Below are positions 1 to 12,700 of a DNA stretch of 64,000 bases, piece by piece; position 1 is the stretch's first letter, and every line of letters begins with the position of its first letter. The stretch lies in the NCBI RefSeq assembly GCF_022605725.1, contig NC_065551.1, forward strand, positions 18,910,001 through 18,974,000, written 5' to 3'. The stretch comes from Anthonomus grandis grandis (lineage: Eukaryota; Arthropoda; Insecta; Coleoptera; Curculionidae). Position numbers and translations under genes: made by a program. Under the pieces are notes generated by a model, which ran no database searches, was not told the origin of the DNA, and saw nothing but the letters and a program-made list of their open reading frames with translations.

Positions 1-855
1 ACACATGTGACAGATCCGATTAAATATGTATACCGGCGGTTTCAACAGGATGTTAGTATGAGGCCTTCGCAGAAAGAATGTTAGGGGATGTCTAGCATTA
101 AGCCTAGGCACCATGAAACGTACACCAGAAAGAAGTACAGGACTATCAATTAATACATTCAGTAACCCATGCAGGAATTTTACAGAGAAGATCATTTTTC
201 TGAGATGTACTAGATGTAGATTAAAGCGTTCCAATAGTTGCCGATGATCAAACCCTCTAACTGGATATATGCCATCCTGCCTGAAGGCCAAAAACTTGGC
301 AAATCTATGCTGAACAGATTCAAGGAGACCAACATGGTTCTGATAGAGCAGGTTCCATATAATGCAGCCAAACTCCAGTTTTGATCTTACAAAGCAACAG
401 AAAAGCAGTCTTAATGTAGATTCCAAAGTAAAACTCTGAGAACTTCTGATTATGAACTCAAGCCTTCTCAGGGCTGACTTGACTATGTTGTTGAAGTGTG
501 GAACGAATATAAATTCAGAGTCAAAGGTGATACCAAGATCAGTAAGTTGCTCTAATCTACTCAAAATAGTATCATTAATACAGTAATTAAAATTTAAGGG
601 TGTTTTGATCTGACCACAGTACATTTAGCCGCATTCAACCCTAACTTGTTAACAGCGCACCATACCTCCAATGTATTTAGGTAGTTCTGAAGAAAAACAC
701 AATTTTCCAAACCATATACATTTAAATATAGCTTCAAATCATCGGCAAAAGCCAGCCTATGACAAGTGAGTGACTCAATCAAGATCATTTATAAAAAAAC
801 TAAACAGGAGCGGACCCGGGTTCGAGCCCTGTGGCACACCCAACGTTACTACGAT
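1..855 (-). pseudogene. Non-LTR retrotransposon fragment, RT C-terminal half and 3' part (jockey-like)
   Basis: On the minus strand this reads as the end of a LINE reverse transcriptase. A GVPQGS-type motif lies near 830-845, followed by the catalytic box FADDLK near 745, then the thumb and the C-terminal domain. The C-terminal part includes 'VPRLNARHPLTFF' (near 100-180), which resembles the fragment at 14.4-14.8 kb. Frames are interrupted, so it is not functional. The 5' end of the copy (near 855) abuts the mariner-like sequence directly, which fits a 5'-truncated LINE inserted into an older transposon. The 3' end lies outside the window. Clade assignment is from motif style only. Confidence 0.85.
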
Positions 856-939
856 TTAAATCGAAACTTTTTAACGGGAATGTTCTCTTAACAAAAAATA
901 CATATGACGAATTAACAAAATGCACAAACAAAAATTATT

Positions 940-2030
940 TACGTGTATTTACAAGAATTAATTACTCTCATGCTCAAAATCAGAACCACCGTTTCTAATA
1001 CAACGCCGACATCTTCTCGCATCTCTGTAGCGGATCCGCCTAGCCTCAGCTCCGCCTTCATTATTTCCACTGCTGCATTAATTTTTTTGATAAGGTATTC
1101 CCGACTTAGAATTTCTTCCTTGTACACCAGTTCATTCAATCTTCCTCAAACATAGTAGTCGAGGGGGGTCAAATCGGCAGATCTAGCTGGCCACAATATC
1201 GGTCCATTTTGGCCTATCCTATTATGAAAATGATTGTTAAGAAAATCTTTTACAGTAATCCGATAATGAGCGGGACATTTATCGGTTTGGTTTATGATTT
1301 GATCTCTTACCTGAATTCCAAAGGCACTTCATCCAAAATATCAGGTAAGTTATTTCTCAAAAATTCTAGATAATTTTCACCATTTAAATTGTCTGGCAAA
1401 AAATACGGACCGATTAAAACTTTGCCTATTATGCCTGCGCACACATTTACATAAAATTTTCGTTGGAATGAAATTTGTTTCTTCATATGAGGATTTTCGT
1501 CTGTCCAATAATGTAAGTTGTGAAAATTAGTAATCCCTTCGCAAGAAAAATTAGATTCATCCGTCCACAAAATTTTCCGTAAAAATGTGTTATCTACTAT
1601 ATCGGCATTTAAAATGATTCGACAGAAGGTGATTATTCGAACAGGGTCACCTTCCTCGAGCCCTTGCACGAAGTTATAGTGGAATGGGTGCATTTTCTTA
1701 GAATGCAGAACTGTTCCCACTTTTCATGGAGGTATATGCAGTTGTTGCGCTATTTTCCTGGTGCTAATGGTGGAATCTCTTTCAATTTCATTTAAAACTT
1801 GCACATTCACTTCAGCTGGATGTTGTTGGTTGTTCGCTTTAGGCTCTGCATGACTTAAATTACCAGTTTCGCTTATTCTACGGTAGATATTAGCGAAGAC
1901 GGTCACATGAGGTACTTTTCTTTGAGGAAATCTTTCAGTATAAAATCTCCGAGCATCTGCTGTGTTGCCGTCCGCTTTATCGTATAGAAATATTATATCA
2001 GCATATTCAGCATTTGAAAAAGGAGCGGTA
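940..2030 (-). pseudogene. Mariner-like transposase remnant (HTH plus DDD catalytic domain)
   Basis: The N-terminal part (about 2020-1724) is a helix-turn-helix DNA-binding region of the kind annotated DUF4817 in insect transposases, with 'RRFYTERFPQRKVPHVTVFA' and 'RRISETGNLS'. The catalytic part follows in other frames: 'WTDESNF' gives the first D (near 1550), 'DKCPAHY' the second (near 1270), and 'ADLTPLDYY' the third (near 1160). About 40 residues lie between the second D and the D of 'PLD', unlike the 34 of classical mariner and closer to the DD41D (rosa/VISITOR) type. At least two frame breaks make it inactive. No start codon is obvious at the expected N-terminus. It would have bound the element's terminal repeats and cut and pasted it. 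Confidence 0.8.
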
Positions 2031-2326
2031 TGGAAAAATAAGTGGTATGGACTACTGAAGTTGACAACAGTTATTAACAAGTCAAATTCTAAGAGGTAAG
2101 TTTATCCGTCGCGGGGCAACGGGCAAAACAAACCTGCTAAGTAGCAACATCATCACCAAAAAAAAATTTTAAAGACTGAACCACTTCTTTCAACTGGTCT
2201 CAGTAAAAGAGAATAAGCATTTTCTGTTAGAATGTGATATAATATTTAAAAAAACAAAGATAAAGGAATTCGAAAAAGTAGTTCATTTATCTCAAAGAGA
2301 CCTCTTAATAATAAAAAAAAACAGAG

Positions 2327-2586
2327 ATTGGAGGACACAAAGTCAATGGTCTCAAATTATGTTTATTTTATAAAAAACGATTACACGTGTTTCGCCCTAA
2401 GGCATCATCAGATCTAAAAGAAAATAGAAAACAACCCTAGTATAAAAATAACAATGCATAGACACAAATTACAATGTTGAGATATGACTTACCGGTAAAG
2501 CTATTTTTACACTTTCCGGGATGGAAGGAATGTGTTTTGAGGACAATAAACATAATTTGAGACCATTGACTTTGTGTCCCTCCAAT
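2327..2586. mobile_element. MITE with about 40 bp terminal inverted repeats
   Basis: The left end (2327-2365) and the reverse complement of the right end (2548-2586) match almost base for base: ATTGGAGGACACAAAGTCAA against the same sequence with one extra G. There is no coding capacity. The interior carries a minus-strand CTGATGA...GAAAC motif (2411-2389) that also occurs in the inverted-repeat element at 13.4-13.6 kb. It is inserted in the 5' non-coding part of the mariner-like element. The target-site duplication is not clear because the flanks are A/T runs. Confidence 0.8.
2389..2411 (-). other. Hammerhead-like core motif in the MITE
   Basis: The minus strand reads CTGATGA, an extra T, GCC-TTAG-GGC, then GAAAC. 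The order matches the CUGAUGA / stem II / GAAA core of a hammerhead ribozyme. Stem II is only 3 bp, the extra T is unusual, and no convincing stem III with a UH cleavage site was found. The similarity is seen; ribozyme activity is not supported. Confidence 0.3.
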
Positions 2587-2983
2587 TTTTTTTTATATTT
2601 TATTTTTATTTAAAGATAAAGGAAGTTTTTAAAAATATTTGACCCAATATCTTATATACACACTTTGAGTTAAATTCGCGTATAAACTCGAAGTTAGATA
2701 CTTCGCAAATTCGTTTTATACATTTAACTAAGTCACATTTCTTTATCATATGTAAAATTCAGTACGTGTTTTATATCACTGAAACACACATTCGAATTTA
2801 CAATGAAAAAATAATTAACAAAAGTTTTAATATAACTTTTATGGATTCATCACCAAATTCGAAAAAACGATGATATCTTGAAAACCGTAACACTTGGTAT
2901 AACACTATATAAGATTAAATATGTTCAAAATGATCTCACCTATTACCCCCTTTCTTATATACATCGGTAAACCAAACACCCTG

Positions 2984-3880
2984 TATAAATAAAAAATAAT
3001 TTTCTTGCAAATCCAAGAAACAAGGTCGGGATATGCTTCAAAAATAACCCGACTGTCTGAAATATTATTCCTATAAAGAAATGCATCTGTTATTACAGAG
3101 GGTGGTGAGGTGAATAGGATACAAATGTCAGGATTGCGCCACCCCAGTCGGATAAAACGGAGCGAGCGGATATGTTTCCGGAAAATGAAAGATTCCTAAA
3201 GGAATACGTTTTAAAGGTGGACTATTGGACTTCGTAGAGCACGTTTTTACATTATTAAATTCCTCATTCCGTTTTACGTGTCCAACTGTATAACTGCTAT
3301 AGGAGTTTGGTTCTGTTTTCTAGTTTTGTTAATATTTTGATAAAGGTTTTTTAGATGTTTTACTAAGTACACAATTTTTCTCAAAAAAAACACTCCTAAA
3401 AATGTTTATAAGCCCATCGATACGACGCTTTTTAGATATTATTGTCTAATAAATTATAATTAATTGCATGGTCAAATCAATTAAATGTTTTAAATAAGTA
3501 TTCCTTCTGGGTAAACCATGGAAAGCAAAAATATATTATTACAGATTTTCCAATTTTGAATTTCGAAAAAAAATATATAAATGAAATAATTCACGATATT
3601 CCTATAATAAAAAAACTTTTTTAACAAGCCTGATTTTGTATAAAATAAGATGCAAATGGTTGATGAACTTACTTGACTAATTTTTTCCATAAACAAATTA
3701 AATAGTAAAATTATTATATTTCTGATCACAACTTAATATTTTTTAATATTCAGAATAATGATAAAAATGATATACCTTCAGATAGTTTTAAACTTAGGCT
3801 TCTATTTCCTGGGCTTTTTATGACTCGGATAATGTTAATGATAAGGTAGACTTCTTCACCTTAAATATAATTCTCTTGCT
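2984..3880. other. Non-coding AT-rich stretch, no feature recognised
   Basis: No gene or clear repeat was recognised between the mariner terminus and the LINE fragment at 3.9 kb. A somewhat GC-richer patch near 3060-3260 is of unknown nature. The 79-codon frame on the minus strand here (3490-3729) is low-complexity Ile/Phe/Asn sequence and is not supported as a gene. Confidence 0.5.
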
Positions 3881-4150
3881 CTTTAATAAGCATGCCGCTA
3901 TTTTATCTGTTAAAAGTAAATCGAAACCATAAAGGCCTTGGATCACTGACAACGTTTGCCTTATGATGAAACTACGTATAACAGAACGCTTAACAGGTTT
4001 CGGATAACAACAGGTCCTTATCATTGGATATACTACAAGGAACTACGTAATCTTACAAGTTCAGCGTTAAGAGCCGAAGAAAGAGCTTCTCTAAATCCTA
4101 TTTTCAGAATACCATTTCACGAATTTAAAAAAAATATAAATATAGTAAAA
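3880..4150 (+). pseudogene. Jockey-like LINE fragment, linker between endonuclease and RT
   Basis: In shifting frames this reads 'KPWITDNVCLMMKLR', 'LNRFRITTGPYHWIYYKELR' and 'SALRAEERASLN'. This matches the segment between endonuclease and reverse transcriptase in jockey-like LINEs (PWxTDNIKxMxKLRDxA, then YYKxLRN..AIRxEKxAY). Only about 90 codons survive and no RT follows directly. It is a short truncated relic. Confidence 0.65.
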
Positions 4151-4436
4151 AAATTAACATAAATAAAAATAAACATTCCAGAAACTCTTTCTGATACAAA
4201 TGAATGAAACTTACAAGAGTGACTGTGTACACGTAGATCTAACTAAATCACATATTTTATTAACCGTTCTGTCACCGTATAATTAGTCTTTTAACTGATA
4301 GTTGTTTCTTATGTTTGAACTTAAGTTATGTAAGTTTTCTAATTTTAAATGGTGTTTTTTGAAATAGTGTGTTTTCTGATATTTTATATTTGATTCCTTT
4401 AGAAAGAGGGTTTTCTGTTAAATTTGATCTGTAGCA

Positions 4437-4500
4437 CTGATGATGGCTATTTATTAGCAGAAAGCGCTTTACTATTAGTTGATTGAAAATATATATAGGT
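4437..4500 (+). other. Hammerhead-like core motif in a dispersed repeat
   Basis: The sequence reads CTGATGA (4437-4443), an extra T, a short GCT...AGC stem, then GAAAG (4460-4464) and CGCTTTA. It shares the layout of the motifs at 2.4 kb and 13.5 kb. The flanking DNA (about 4190-4520) looks like the end of a repeat, but no boundaries could be set. The GAAAG in place of GAAAC and the weak stem make activity doubtful. Confidence 0.25.
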
Positions 4501-5019
4501 TATACACATTTCTTCTCGCATTTTATTTTTAAATGAATTAAATCAGCATTTTTCTTTTATACGTTTCAGAAATATAAGCCTTAATCAAGATGCATTTTTA
4601 TCATTTCTAAATATATGCTAAATGCAAAGATATTTTTGTTTAACTCTGTAACCGATAACCAATTAAATCGAATGCAATTGGTACAGACAAATAAAATTTA
4701 AATTTAATATTGTTATATTCTGTCTATTGTTAATTTATCATAGCGCTGGAGCACTGGACAATTTTGACATAAAGATTTTTTAGACTAGGTACCTATTCAG
4801 CAAGTAAGATTCGGCCAATTAGAGTAATTTTTGGAAACAGAAACTGATGCTATTAATAGGTATAATAAAAACCGTCAATTATCGCATTTCGGGTATGAGG
4901 ATTAATGGCGATTAAATTGATATGCAAGGAAAGTATTATAGGGGTGTTAAAAAGAAGTTGCAGAAGCTCATTGATGGTGGACAAAATACCAAAATTATTA
5001 TTAAAAAAAAAACAAAAAA

Positions 5020-7330
5020 ACTCTCACTAGCACCTTTTATACTTTTTAATCCAGATATTATTTATCTAAGTGCTTAGAATGTATTAAAAAATATAGATCA
5101 AATAAGACAGACCATTTGTTTATATAATCCAAAAATTATCCTCCTTAGTACAAAAAAAGGAACTGCCACAGATGTTCAATATTGTAAGGTATTTATTGAT
5201 AACTACTCATATATTGACAAAAGACACACTGATGGTTTTTTAATTTATATTAACAATACTTAGAAGATTTCGACTTGAGGAGAGTTTTTTGTGTACATTT
5301 GTTAGGGTTTATTTGGAATCTGTCTCTTGAGTTGTGGGGTGCATGTATTCCCCATCGGGTTCCGATGCAAATTTTCTTGATGCTTTTGAAGAGATTTGTA
5401 ATAGTAAATTTTTGAAGTATAGCAGATGCATGCCAATTAATATAAATCTTTTGAGTAATAATTTTTATAGTAATAGGTTACAACAATTAATAATGTCATA
5501 TGGTATAAATCAGTTAGTGACTGAGCCGACCCGAGCTACAAATATTAGTGCGTCCTTGGGTGATTATGTTCTTATAAATCGAAATGACTTGATGGTCAGG
5601 GTGCATGACACTCCAAAAATTACAGATCACTCGGTGATTTGTGGTAATCTTTATGCTGGATCATGTAGGGATAGTGGGATTAAAAAGTATATAAATACTA
5701 GTGAGAAAAACATGAACATTGTATAATCAAATCTAACTATTATTATGGAATTTAAATACGAATGATGTAAATATTATTTTGGTAATAAATTGTAATAGAA
5801 TTATTGATTATATTGTTCCTATTCAGATTTGTAAGTATAAATCTAATTTGCGTTGGTTTGATAATGACATTTTTGACAAAATTAAAGATCGAAACAAGGC
5901 ATATAAAGCTTTGAAAAGTGCTCTGAAAGTGACTCTGAAAAACAATTTAGGTGGCAAAGTTTCAACTCTTACAGGAACGGTGTGGTTAATCTTCTAAGGT
6001 GAAAAAATGAAAGATATTACTATTAGAACTTGGATATATTCAGGGGAACCTAAGAGAAATTTGGAAAACATTGAATGGTATGATGGGCATGGGTGGTTAT
6101 TATGATCTTATCTTTGTTTATTTTGGTGTAAACAATTGGAAAAAAAATCAGTAATTGTACAGATATCGGTAATTATGGAAGGCATACAAGGTATACAAGA
6201 ATGGACCAATATTTAAGAATAACTTAAATTTTGAGATTTCTATTTTTAAATTATTAGATATGCGTGATGCTCGAAAAAAAATACACTGGATAATAGGCAT
6301 GGATTTATTTGAGGTCATTAATCATAATATTTTGAAGTTACTAAATATATCTCTCAAAACTAGTACATCCCGAGGCAAACTTAAGCTATCTCTTTATAAA
6401 ATTGAAAAATGATCTTGATAGCAATGAGTTTATGATAGGTGTGTTTGTAATCTTAAAGAGAGCATTTGAGGCTATAGACAGAGCGATTTTTGTACTGAAA
6501 TGGAGAAACTTTGGTATCGTTGGCAATGTGCGCTAGTGGTTTGAGAAATGTCTTAGCAATAGAAGACAAAAAGTAAGATTTAATGGAGAACTATGCAGTG
6601 AATTAAACAATGACATGGGAATACCACAGGGAAGTGTATTGAATTTCTTGTTGTTTATATTGTACATGAACAATATTAATCTCTTTGAGCACTGTGAGTT
6701 AATAACGCTTTTTGTTGATGATACCTTTCTATCATGTAGTGATATTTTCATCAGTAAAGCAATTGATAAAATGCATAAGGTACTGTCAGACACCTAGTTA
6801 TATTTACAAATGAATGGATATAACTAAATGGTGGTGTTGTCGGAAATCCTCAATTAGTGATCGGCAATTAGAATATTGAGTTTGTAACATGTATGAAACA
6901 TTTAGGATGGCAGCTTGATAACTTGCATTCATTCCAGGATTATTGTGATTATATTCAAAAAAAGATTGTACTTTTGTACTTTCATATCACAGTTTCTTTG
7001 AGATTTTGAATTGTGTGTGCAATTTTATATTTATTAAACTTAAACTACAAATAGAGTTCAAAAGTTTCAGAGCAAATTGTAAATTTTAATAGAAATGTCC
7101 ATGATTACCCTACAAGAAATAATGACAATCCATATTTTTCAAGAACAAATTTGAACAGTACCATGAATTTGCTGTTATTTTAGGGACTTTTGAGAATATC
7201 TATTTGAGGCTTCCTCGTGAAATCAAAAAATTTTTAACATCACTTGATAGATTTAAAAATGAGTTATAGACATATATTATAATTTATACTTTTCTTGCCT
7301 ATTCCACCAATTAGCTTGGTGGAATAGAAG
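5020..7330 (+). pseudogene. Degenerate jockey-like LINE copy (endonuclease and RT)
   Basis: The endonuclease part (about 5100-5690) contains 'YSPSGSDANF', 'NINLL' and the 'ITDHSVI' box of apurinic-type LINE endonucleases, with 'LVTEPTRATN' between. A linker follows ('WFDNDIFDKIKDRNKAY', about 5840-5910). The RT domain is at about 6430-6790, with 'MGIPQGSVLNFLLFILYMNN' and a catalytic box decayed to 'LFVDDTFL'. The 3' part runs to a TTAGCTTGG-containing tail near 7330. Many stops and frameshifts rule out function. Its order and strand match the next copy (7560-8900). Confidence 0.8.
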
Positions 7331-7559
7331 ATTAAGTTTATTGTAATTAGTGATTTAAAGTAATAAATGTTATTTTTCGAATATAGTTCATATATGTATA
7401 TATCTTTTTATAAATTTAAGAAAAATGTACTGATTTTTAATATATTTTCTTTTAATTAATTTATGTAAATTGGAACACATAATTTTTTTCTGTATGCATA
7501 TTAGATGAACCTACTTAAGATTTATTTCATTTAATTTTTATCCTATAATACATTTAAAA

Positions 7560-8900
7560 ATTTCTGCCTCAATTCCGGTGTCTTTCAGACTTATGGAAAC
7601 AAGCTGAAGTAATTCCATTACCTAAATGTAGCCAGTAAAAAATTCAACGTCCTTTAATTCAATTTTATTTAAAGTCATGAAGAAGATATTGGAAATTCAT
7701 ATTAACATTTTCATACACCAAAGCAATATTTTACCAGAAAAAATTATGTCTTAGAAAGGCGTAGCTGCGAAACGGCTTTGACTGAAGTTACTGACTCGAT
7801 CTTATGACATGAATAGAGCTTTTGACCTTATATTGTTAGAGTATTCCAAGGCATTCGATAATCTAAATTACAGGATATTGATATGTTAAAATATGTCGAA
7901 TTTACAAAATTATATTTAAAACTAGATTTAAAGAGTTCGTAGTGAAGACTCTTTCTCAAATAAAGTTACCCTTCTTGCTGGTGTAATATTTTGGGTCCTC
8001 TTTGGTATTCGATATATATATATATATATATAATGTTTATGTCTTCAGTATTGTCCTTATTATATGTATGCTAATGATACACAATTAATTTATATTTTTG
8101 ACATAACTAAAACTCAAGACGACAACTTAAGAATCAATAACGATCTTAGTGAGTTGTAGGAAATGTCACAAAATATAACGTTACATCCTAATAAAAAAAA
8201 TCTGTCGTAATTCTCTTTGCTAGTGATACTGATCGTACAAATATAAGTTCGTATTTAAACATTAAAATAAACAATGAGCATGTATTGTTTAAGGATAATG
8301 CAAGAAGATTAGGGTTAATAATAGAATTTAAATTACAGTTTAGTAAACATATTGGCACAAAATTAAAAATAGCATATTCAATTTTAAAATGCCATATTTA
8401 CATCGCCATTATTTAAATCAAGAGACCAAATAATCATTATCTAAATTTTTAATTTTATCTCATTTTAATTTTTGTGATTATATATATTATACGGTCCTTG
8501 TCTTAATAGCATAACAAAATGGTGTACTCAGACATTCCTGCTTAAGATTTATATTTGGGATACGCATGTGCAATTGTATAATTCTTAAATTAAAAGATAT
8601 CAAATGGTTAGATATGGCAAAGCAGAGAATTTTTCATTGCATTTCGTTCTATTATAAAATTGTAAAAAAACTCTTTAACAAAATAACATTGAGAGCCACC
8701 GTACACACTGCGAATATAGACTTTAATATCTTATTGATGTTCTAAAGCATAATAAGGAAATTTCTAAAAACGCCCTTTCATACAATGTGGCTAATTTGAA
8801 TAATAAATGTGAAATCTTTGATTTTTCCCCATAAATTAAAAGATTTTAAAGAATATGTTCTAAAAAAAGTTTTATAGTTCTTAGTACATTATCTATATAA
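7560..8900 (+). pseudogene. Second degenerate jockey-like LINE copy (RT part)
   Basis: Broken frames contain 'LWKQAEVIPLPKC' (RT start, about 7590), 'LLEYSKAFDN' (about 7835-7865), a decayed PQGSILGPLL box (about 7985-8005), and 'YANDTQLIYIF' (about 8065-8100), where the expected YADDTQ has lost its first D. The endonuclease half is missing, so the copy is 5'-truncated. An (AT)n tract (8011-8033) has grown inside it. Confidence 0.75.
8011..8033. repeat. (AT)n microsatellite
   Basis: An uninterrupted run of about eleven AT dinucleotides lies inside the LINE copy at 7560-8900, just after its PQGS-like box. Confidence 0.9.
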
Positions 8901-9119
8901 GTGTACCTGAATATTAGAACGGTTCGTTACCGTTTTTTTCTTTCTCTTTCACTCTTCAGCTTTAAGTTTAGTTTGTGTATAAGTTTAAATCAGCATTATG
9001 GAACTTCTAAACATATTTATTATTGTTAATATTATTATTTCTATTTTGACTGTACAAGTAATGGTAATCCCAAAACATCAAAAAGCTAAGGTTTCAAAGG
9101 TTCAATTATTATTTTTTAA

Positions 9120-9720
9120 TTTTTTTATACAGTAATTACAATTTTTTTCCTAATTTTTTCCTTTTTCTTAAAATTATAAGTTTCTTAAAAATTAAGATAA
9201 ACTCATTGATATGGTCTAGCTATTTTTGTCTAACAATTTAAATGGCAAAATTATTTTGATTAAACAACCAATTCCTAAAAAATCCAAAAGCTCAAACTCT
9301 TGCTAAATTGTTCAATTTAGATTTGTGTATTTTCATATATAAAAATTAATATATGTTTCGTTATTTTTCACTTTTTCCTAAAATCAAAAACACTTTTCTA
9401 AAAACTTAGATAAGCTTATCAATATAATACTCTTGTACTATTACTAATCTACACCTCTTTTCTAACTATTTTTGTGCGACTAGTTGAATGATAAAATAAT
9501 TTTATTTTTATTATTATGAGTCTCAACTCACTTTGAGCTACACCTTAGAAAGCAAGAAATTGTTATTATAGGTCACTCAATTTTTTTATATAGAAATTTC
9601 AATTTTTTCTGTTGTACTTTATTTTTCATATTTTCCTAATACCAAAAAACTTTCTTAAAAATATTTATTAATCCCTTTTCTAGTTATTTTTGTACAACAA
9701 ATTAAATGCTATTTTCAACG
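9120..9720. repeat. Degenerate tandem repeat, family A
   Basis: At least three diverged copies of a motif of the form AAACTCATyGAyATGGTA..., then TCTAGCTATTTTTGT, CAACnAATTwAATGG and TAAAAT occur near 9190, 9410 and 9660. Better-preserved arrays at 12.1-12.7 kb and 22.1-22.7 kb suggest a unit of about 125-130 bp. No coding capacity was seen. Confidence 0.6.
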
Positions 9721-9759
9721 TACACCGAAAGGTTAAAGTATCACCCTCTAACAACGAAG

Positions 9760-10910
9760 GAAAACCTATAACTTATGTTGCTGACTTGAAACATACAAAG
9801 AACAACTCTTTTATGACACGAAACCCGAACCTCCCAAAGTAGATGATGTTAGAGGTCCAGATATCCTCATTGACGAGGTCCATGAAGGAAAGAAAATCCC
9901 CGGGACCCGGCAATATAAATAGAGAGTTCTTGAAACTTTTTGATGAAGATGAGCGTGAGGTGGTTAACAAAGATGTTGAATAAGATACATAGTTCTGGTA
10001 AGCTTTCACACGAATGGCTCACATCGGAGTTAATCACCTTGCATAAAAAATCAGGAGCTAAAAAGTGTAAAGACTTTAGAACAAGAACTCTGATAAGCCA
10101 TAATATTGAAACTATTTCTAAAAATCATACATGGAAGAATCTGCAGGATCTGTGAAGAGCAAATAGCACTTACACTGTTTAGTTTCAGAGATGCACTAAG
10201 AACACGAGAGGCCCCTTTATAGCATGCAAGTTTTATTTCAGCTATGCAGAGACATGAACTCTAGCATGTTTGCATATTTTGTTGACTGTCAGAAGGCTTT
10301 TGATAAAGTAAAACATCGAAAAATGGAAGAGACATTAACCTAATAGTCAACCTGTACTCAAATTAATTGGATCTTGTCAGAATCGGAAATGAGAGAACAG
10401 AGGAGATGAAAATACTGAGGGATGTAAGGCGGCACTATTTTCTCTCCCCATGATTATTCAATAAAATACACAGATTTAGGAATATTCCTGAATGGAGAAC
10501 GAGTGAATAATATTCGTTATGCAGACAATACGATCGTTTTTGCAGACAGCATATAGAAGTAACAAAATCTCATAAATAGAATAACAAAATTTAGTCAACT
10601 GATATTGATATTAAAAAGATAAAATTAATCAACTTAAAACTGATAGAACGAGTACGCAGTATTACTTATCTAGGAGCTCTTATAAACGAGCAATGGAGTC
10701 ATTCTTTGCAAATACGAAGCAGAATTGGAAAAGACCAGGACCGTATTCACCAAGATGAGACATCTGTTCACGCATCACATAACAATACACACCAAGATAA
10801 GACTCCTACGTTTTTACGTATTCTCTGTCGTAAGACTAAGTTAAGACAGCCTGTTTGATAGCTAACAACAGAAACAAATACAGGAACTATAAGAAGAAGA
10901 ATTGAATATT
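9760..10910 (+). pseudogene. RTE-like LINE remnant (reverse transcriptase)
   Basis: Frames read 'SPGPGNINREFLKLFDEDER' (about 9895-9955), 'LSHEWLTSELITLHKKSGAK' (about 10003-10062), 'FRDALRTREAP' (about 10187), a decayed 'YQKAFDKVKH' (about 10280-10315), 'NNIRYADNT' (about 10508-10530) and 'RVRSITYLGALINEQW' (about 10650). This is the order of the RTE-type RT. The YADDT box has become YADNT. The copy ends near 10905 with 'RRRIEY'. A related copy of the same strand lies at 48.4-49.9 kb. Confidence 0.8.
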
Positions 10911-12085
10911 AAAGTCATTTTAATCTTATCATCAATGGTACTCCCAAAAAATTGTGTTCTTATCAGTCATTTCTTAACTCTATTTTTAACCCTCCTTCAC
11001 CATAGAAATAGTAAGATTATCATCAAGTTTGCCCACTTTAAACTTTTTGAAATTTTTGTTAATTTAAATTTATATTTTCTTTATAAAATTTTCAATTTGA
11101 TAACATACAAAATGCGTTTAAAAATAACATGCAAAATCTTCATTGACTCTAGCCCAATTCATAGCCAAACGTTCTTGGCATCTGGAACATAATATGGGTG
11201 TGATACCTTGTCACCGATCTAAGCCATATGTCACTCAGGACATCATGAGACCTCGCTTTTCAGTTATTTTAAAAAACTTTTTTTTCGTTATTTTTTGACA
11301 ACGTTTATATATGAACGAATTTAATAAATAATAAATTAATTTTCTCGGGCTTTTCCTTGGCTTCTTTTTGGCGAAAGCTTAAGACAAATTCCCGCCAGTA
11401 ATAAGTCTCTTGTATTTTAATAATAAATCACAAGAGATGTCTTATCTTCGCGGCCTTTCGGAAGAAGAAACTTTAATAACGCTCCAGAGATTGCTAACGA
11501 TCCAGAAAACCGCGAATAGACGCGAGCCCCTTTTGTTTTTGAAACAATTTATTTTGCTGCTTGCAGAATCTCTTGGAAAAGTGTCTTATGTAAAAGTTTT
11601 TCAACTTTTCCTTAAAAAAAAAATCCTTTATATTAATTAAAGTTTTTTACAAGTCAAGATGAACCTTGTATGTAATTTAGTTTATTTCCTTTATATAAAC
11701 TTGAAATCTCATACAAGTGACGTGATGTCAACATAATAATAAAAAGCAATAATTTTTAAAGGTCATTTTGTTATATTCTCGGGTTCTTTGGCCCCAAAAT
11801 CGTGATGGTTTCTGGGAAAAAAACCCGATTACGGATGGTAATTTACTTTATGGTCGTGCAATTTTATATGAATAAGTAAATAAAAGTTTTAGGAGAAACT
11901 ACTGTTGAAATGAAAAAAATGAATTTGTTTGAATATAAAGTGGATGATCTTTGGAAAAAACGGATGAATTTTTCGAGTAAAAGTAGATGAAGTTTAGATA
12001 TTTTTGGACTTTTTCGTTTGCATGGTTCAGTTTCCTTACTTAACGTATGAGGAATTCAATGGTTTTTCCATATTTTTTCTTTTTT
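10911..12085. other. Mostly unique non-coding DNA with one short open frame
   Basis: The segment 11330-11640 is less AT-rich than its surroundings and contains a 76-codon frame (11410-11640, +) with 'MSYLRGLSEEETL' as a plausible start. No family is recognised and no splice or polyadenylation context supports a gene. It may be conserved non-coding sequence or an old gene fragment. The rest shows no recognisable feature. Confidence 0.35.
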
Positions 12086-12089
12086 TAAA

Positions 12090-12700
12090 TATTAAAAAAA
12101 ATTGGTATAAACCGATGTAATACTCTTTTCTAGCTATATTTGCACAACTTATTTTTTATAGCAACTATTGAACCAGTGTTAATAAAATTAATACTTGAAC
12201 TTAATACTTAACGAGAATTTAAAAAAAATTTTTTTCGATATAACTACTTTTTTTTTAAATAAAAAAAACCTGTTTTTAAAATTGAAGTAAACCCATCAAT
12301 ATGGTACTAGAGTCGTAGGTAACTTTTGTTCAACTAATTTAATGGTGAAATATTTTTTTTTGTTATCGTCAATCGTATTCGCCAAATTGCAAAATAATCC
12401 TAAGAATAGCAACCAGCAGAACTCTTCTGTAGCTATTTTTATTAGGCTCATTTTTCTGTAGCAAAAACTGGACCTATGTTAATGAATTAAAAAAAAATCA
12501 AACCATTTTTTTACTAATATCAAAAAACTTGTTTAAAAATTATGATAAACTCATCGACATGGTCTCCAACTAATTGAATGGTAAAACTATCTTTTTCTAT
12601 CGTCAAAAGTATTCTCAAAATTAAAATAAAATCCTAAGAATAGCGTTAAGCTTATTAAACATGGTACTCTTTTCTAGCTATTTTTGCTAGAATGTTTTAC
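12090..12700. repeat. Degenerate tandem repeat, family A
   Basis: Copies of the family A motif (AACTCATCGACATGGT, TCTAGCTATTTTTG, CAACTAATTnAATGG) occur near 12110, 12295, 12545 and 12650, with the TATCGTCAA...TATTC segment between. Spacing is irregular because of deletions. Confidence 0.65.

Larger units (their letters stand above)
870..2983 (-). mobile_element. Mariner-like element, 3' part missing, 5' terminus retained
   Basis: The 5' terminus on the minus strand is at 2983, where the + strand reads ACACCCTG followed by TA (2984-2985). This is the same terminal sequence as the complete element at 42079-43982. The broken transposase lies at 940-2030. A separate MITE (2327-2586) has landed in the 5' non-coding part. 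The other terminus was not found; the LINE fragment at 1-855 sits where it should be, so the rest may lie before position 1. Confidence 0.7.

Noticed and set aside
820..840. GGTTCGAGCCC resembling a tRNA B box
   Set aside because: It encodes the PQGS region of the LINE RT on the minus strand, and no cloverleaf can be formed around it.
2220..2640. AAAGATAAAGGAA on both sides of the MITE at 2327-2586 as a target-site duplication
   Set aside because: The copies are 70 or more bases from the left end and sit in simple A/T-rich sequence, so they do not flank the element directly.
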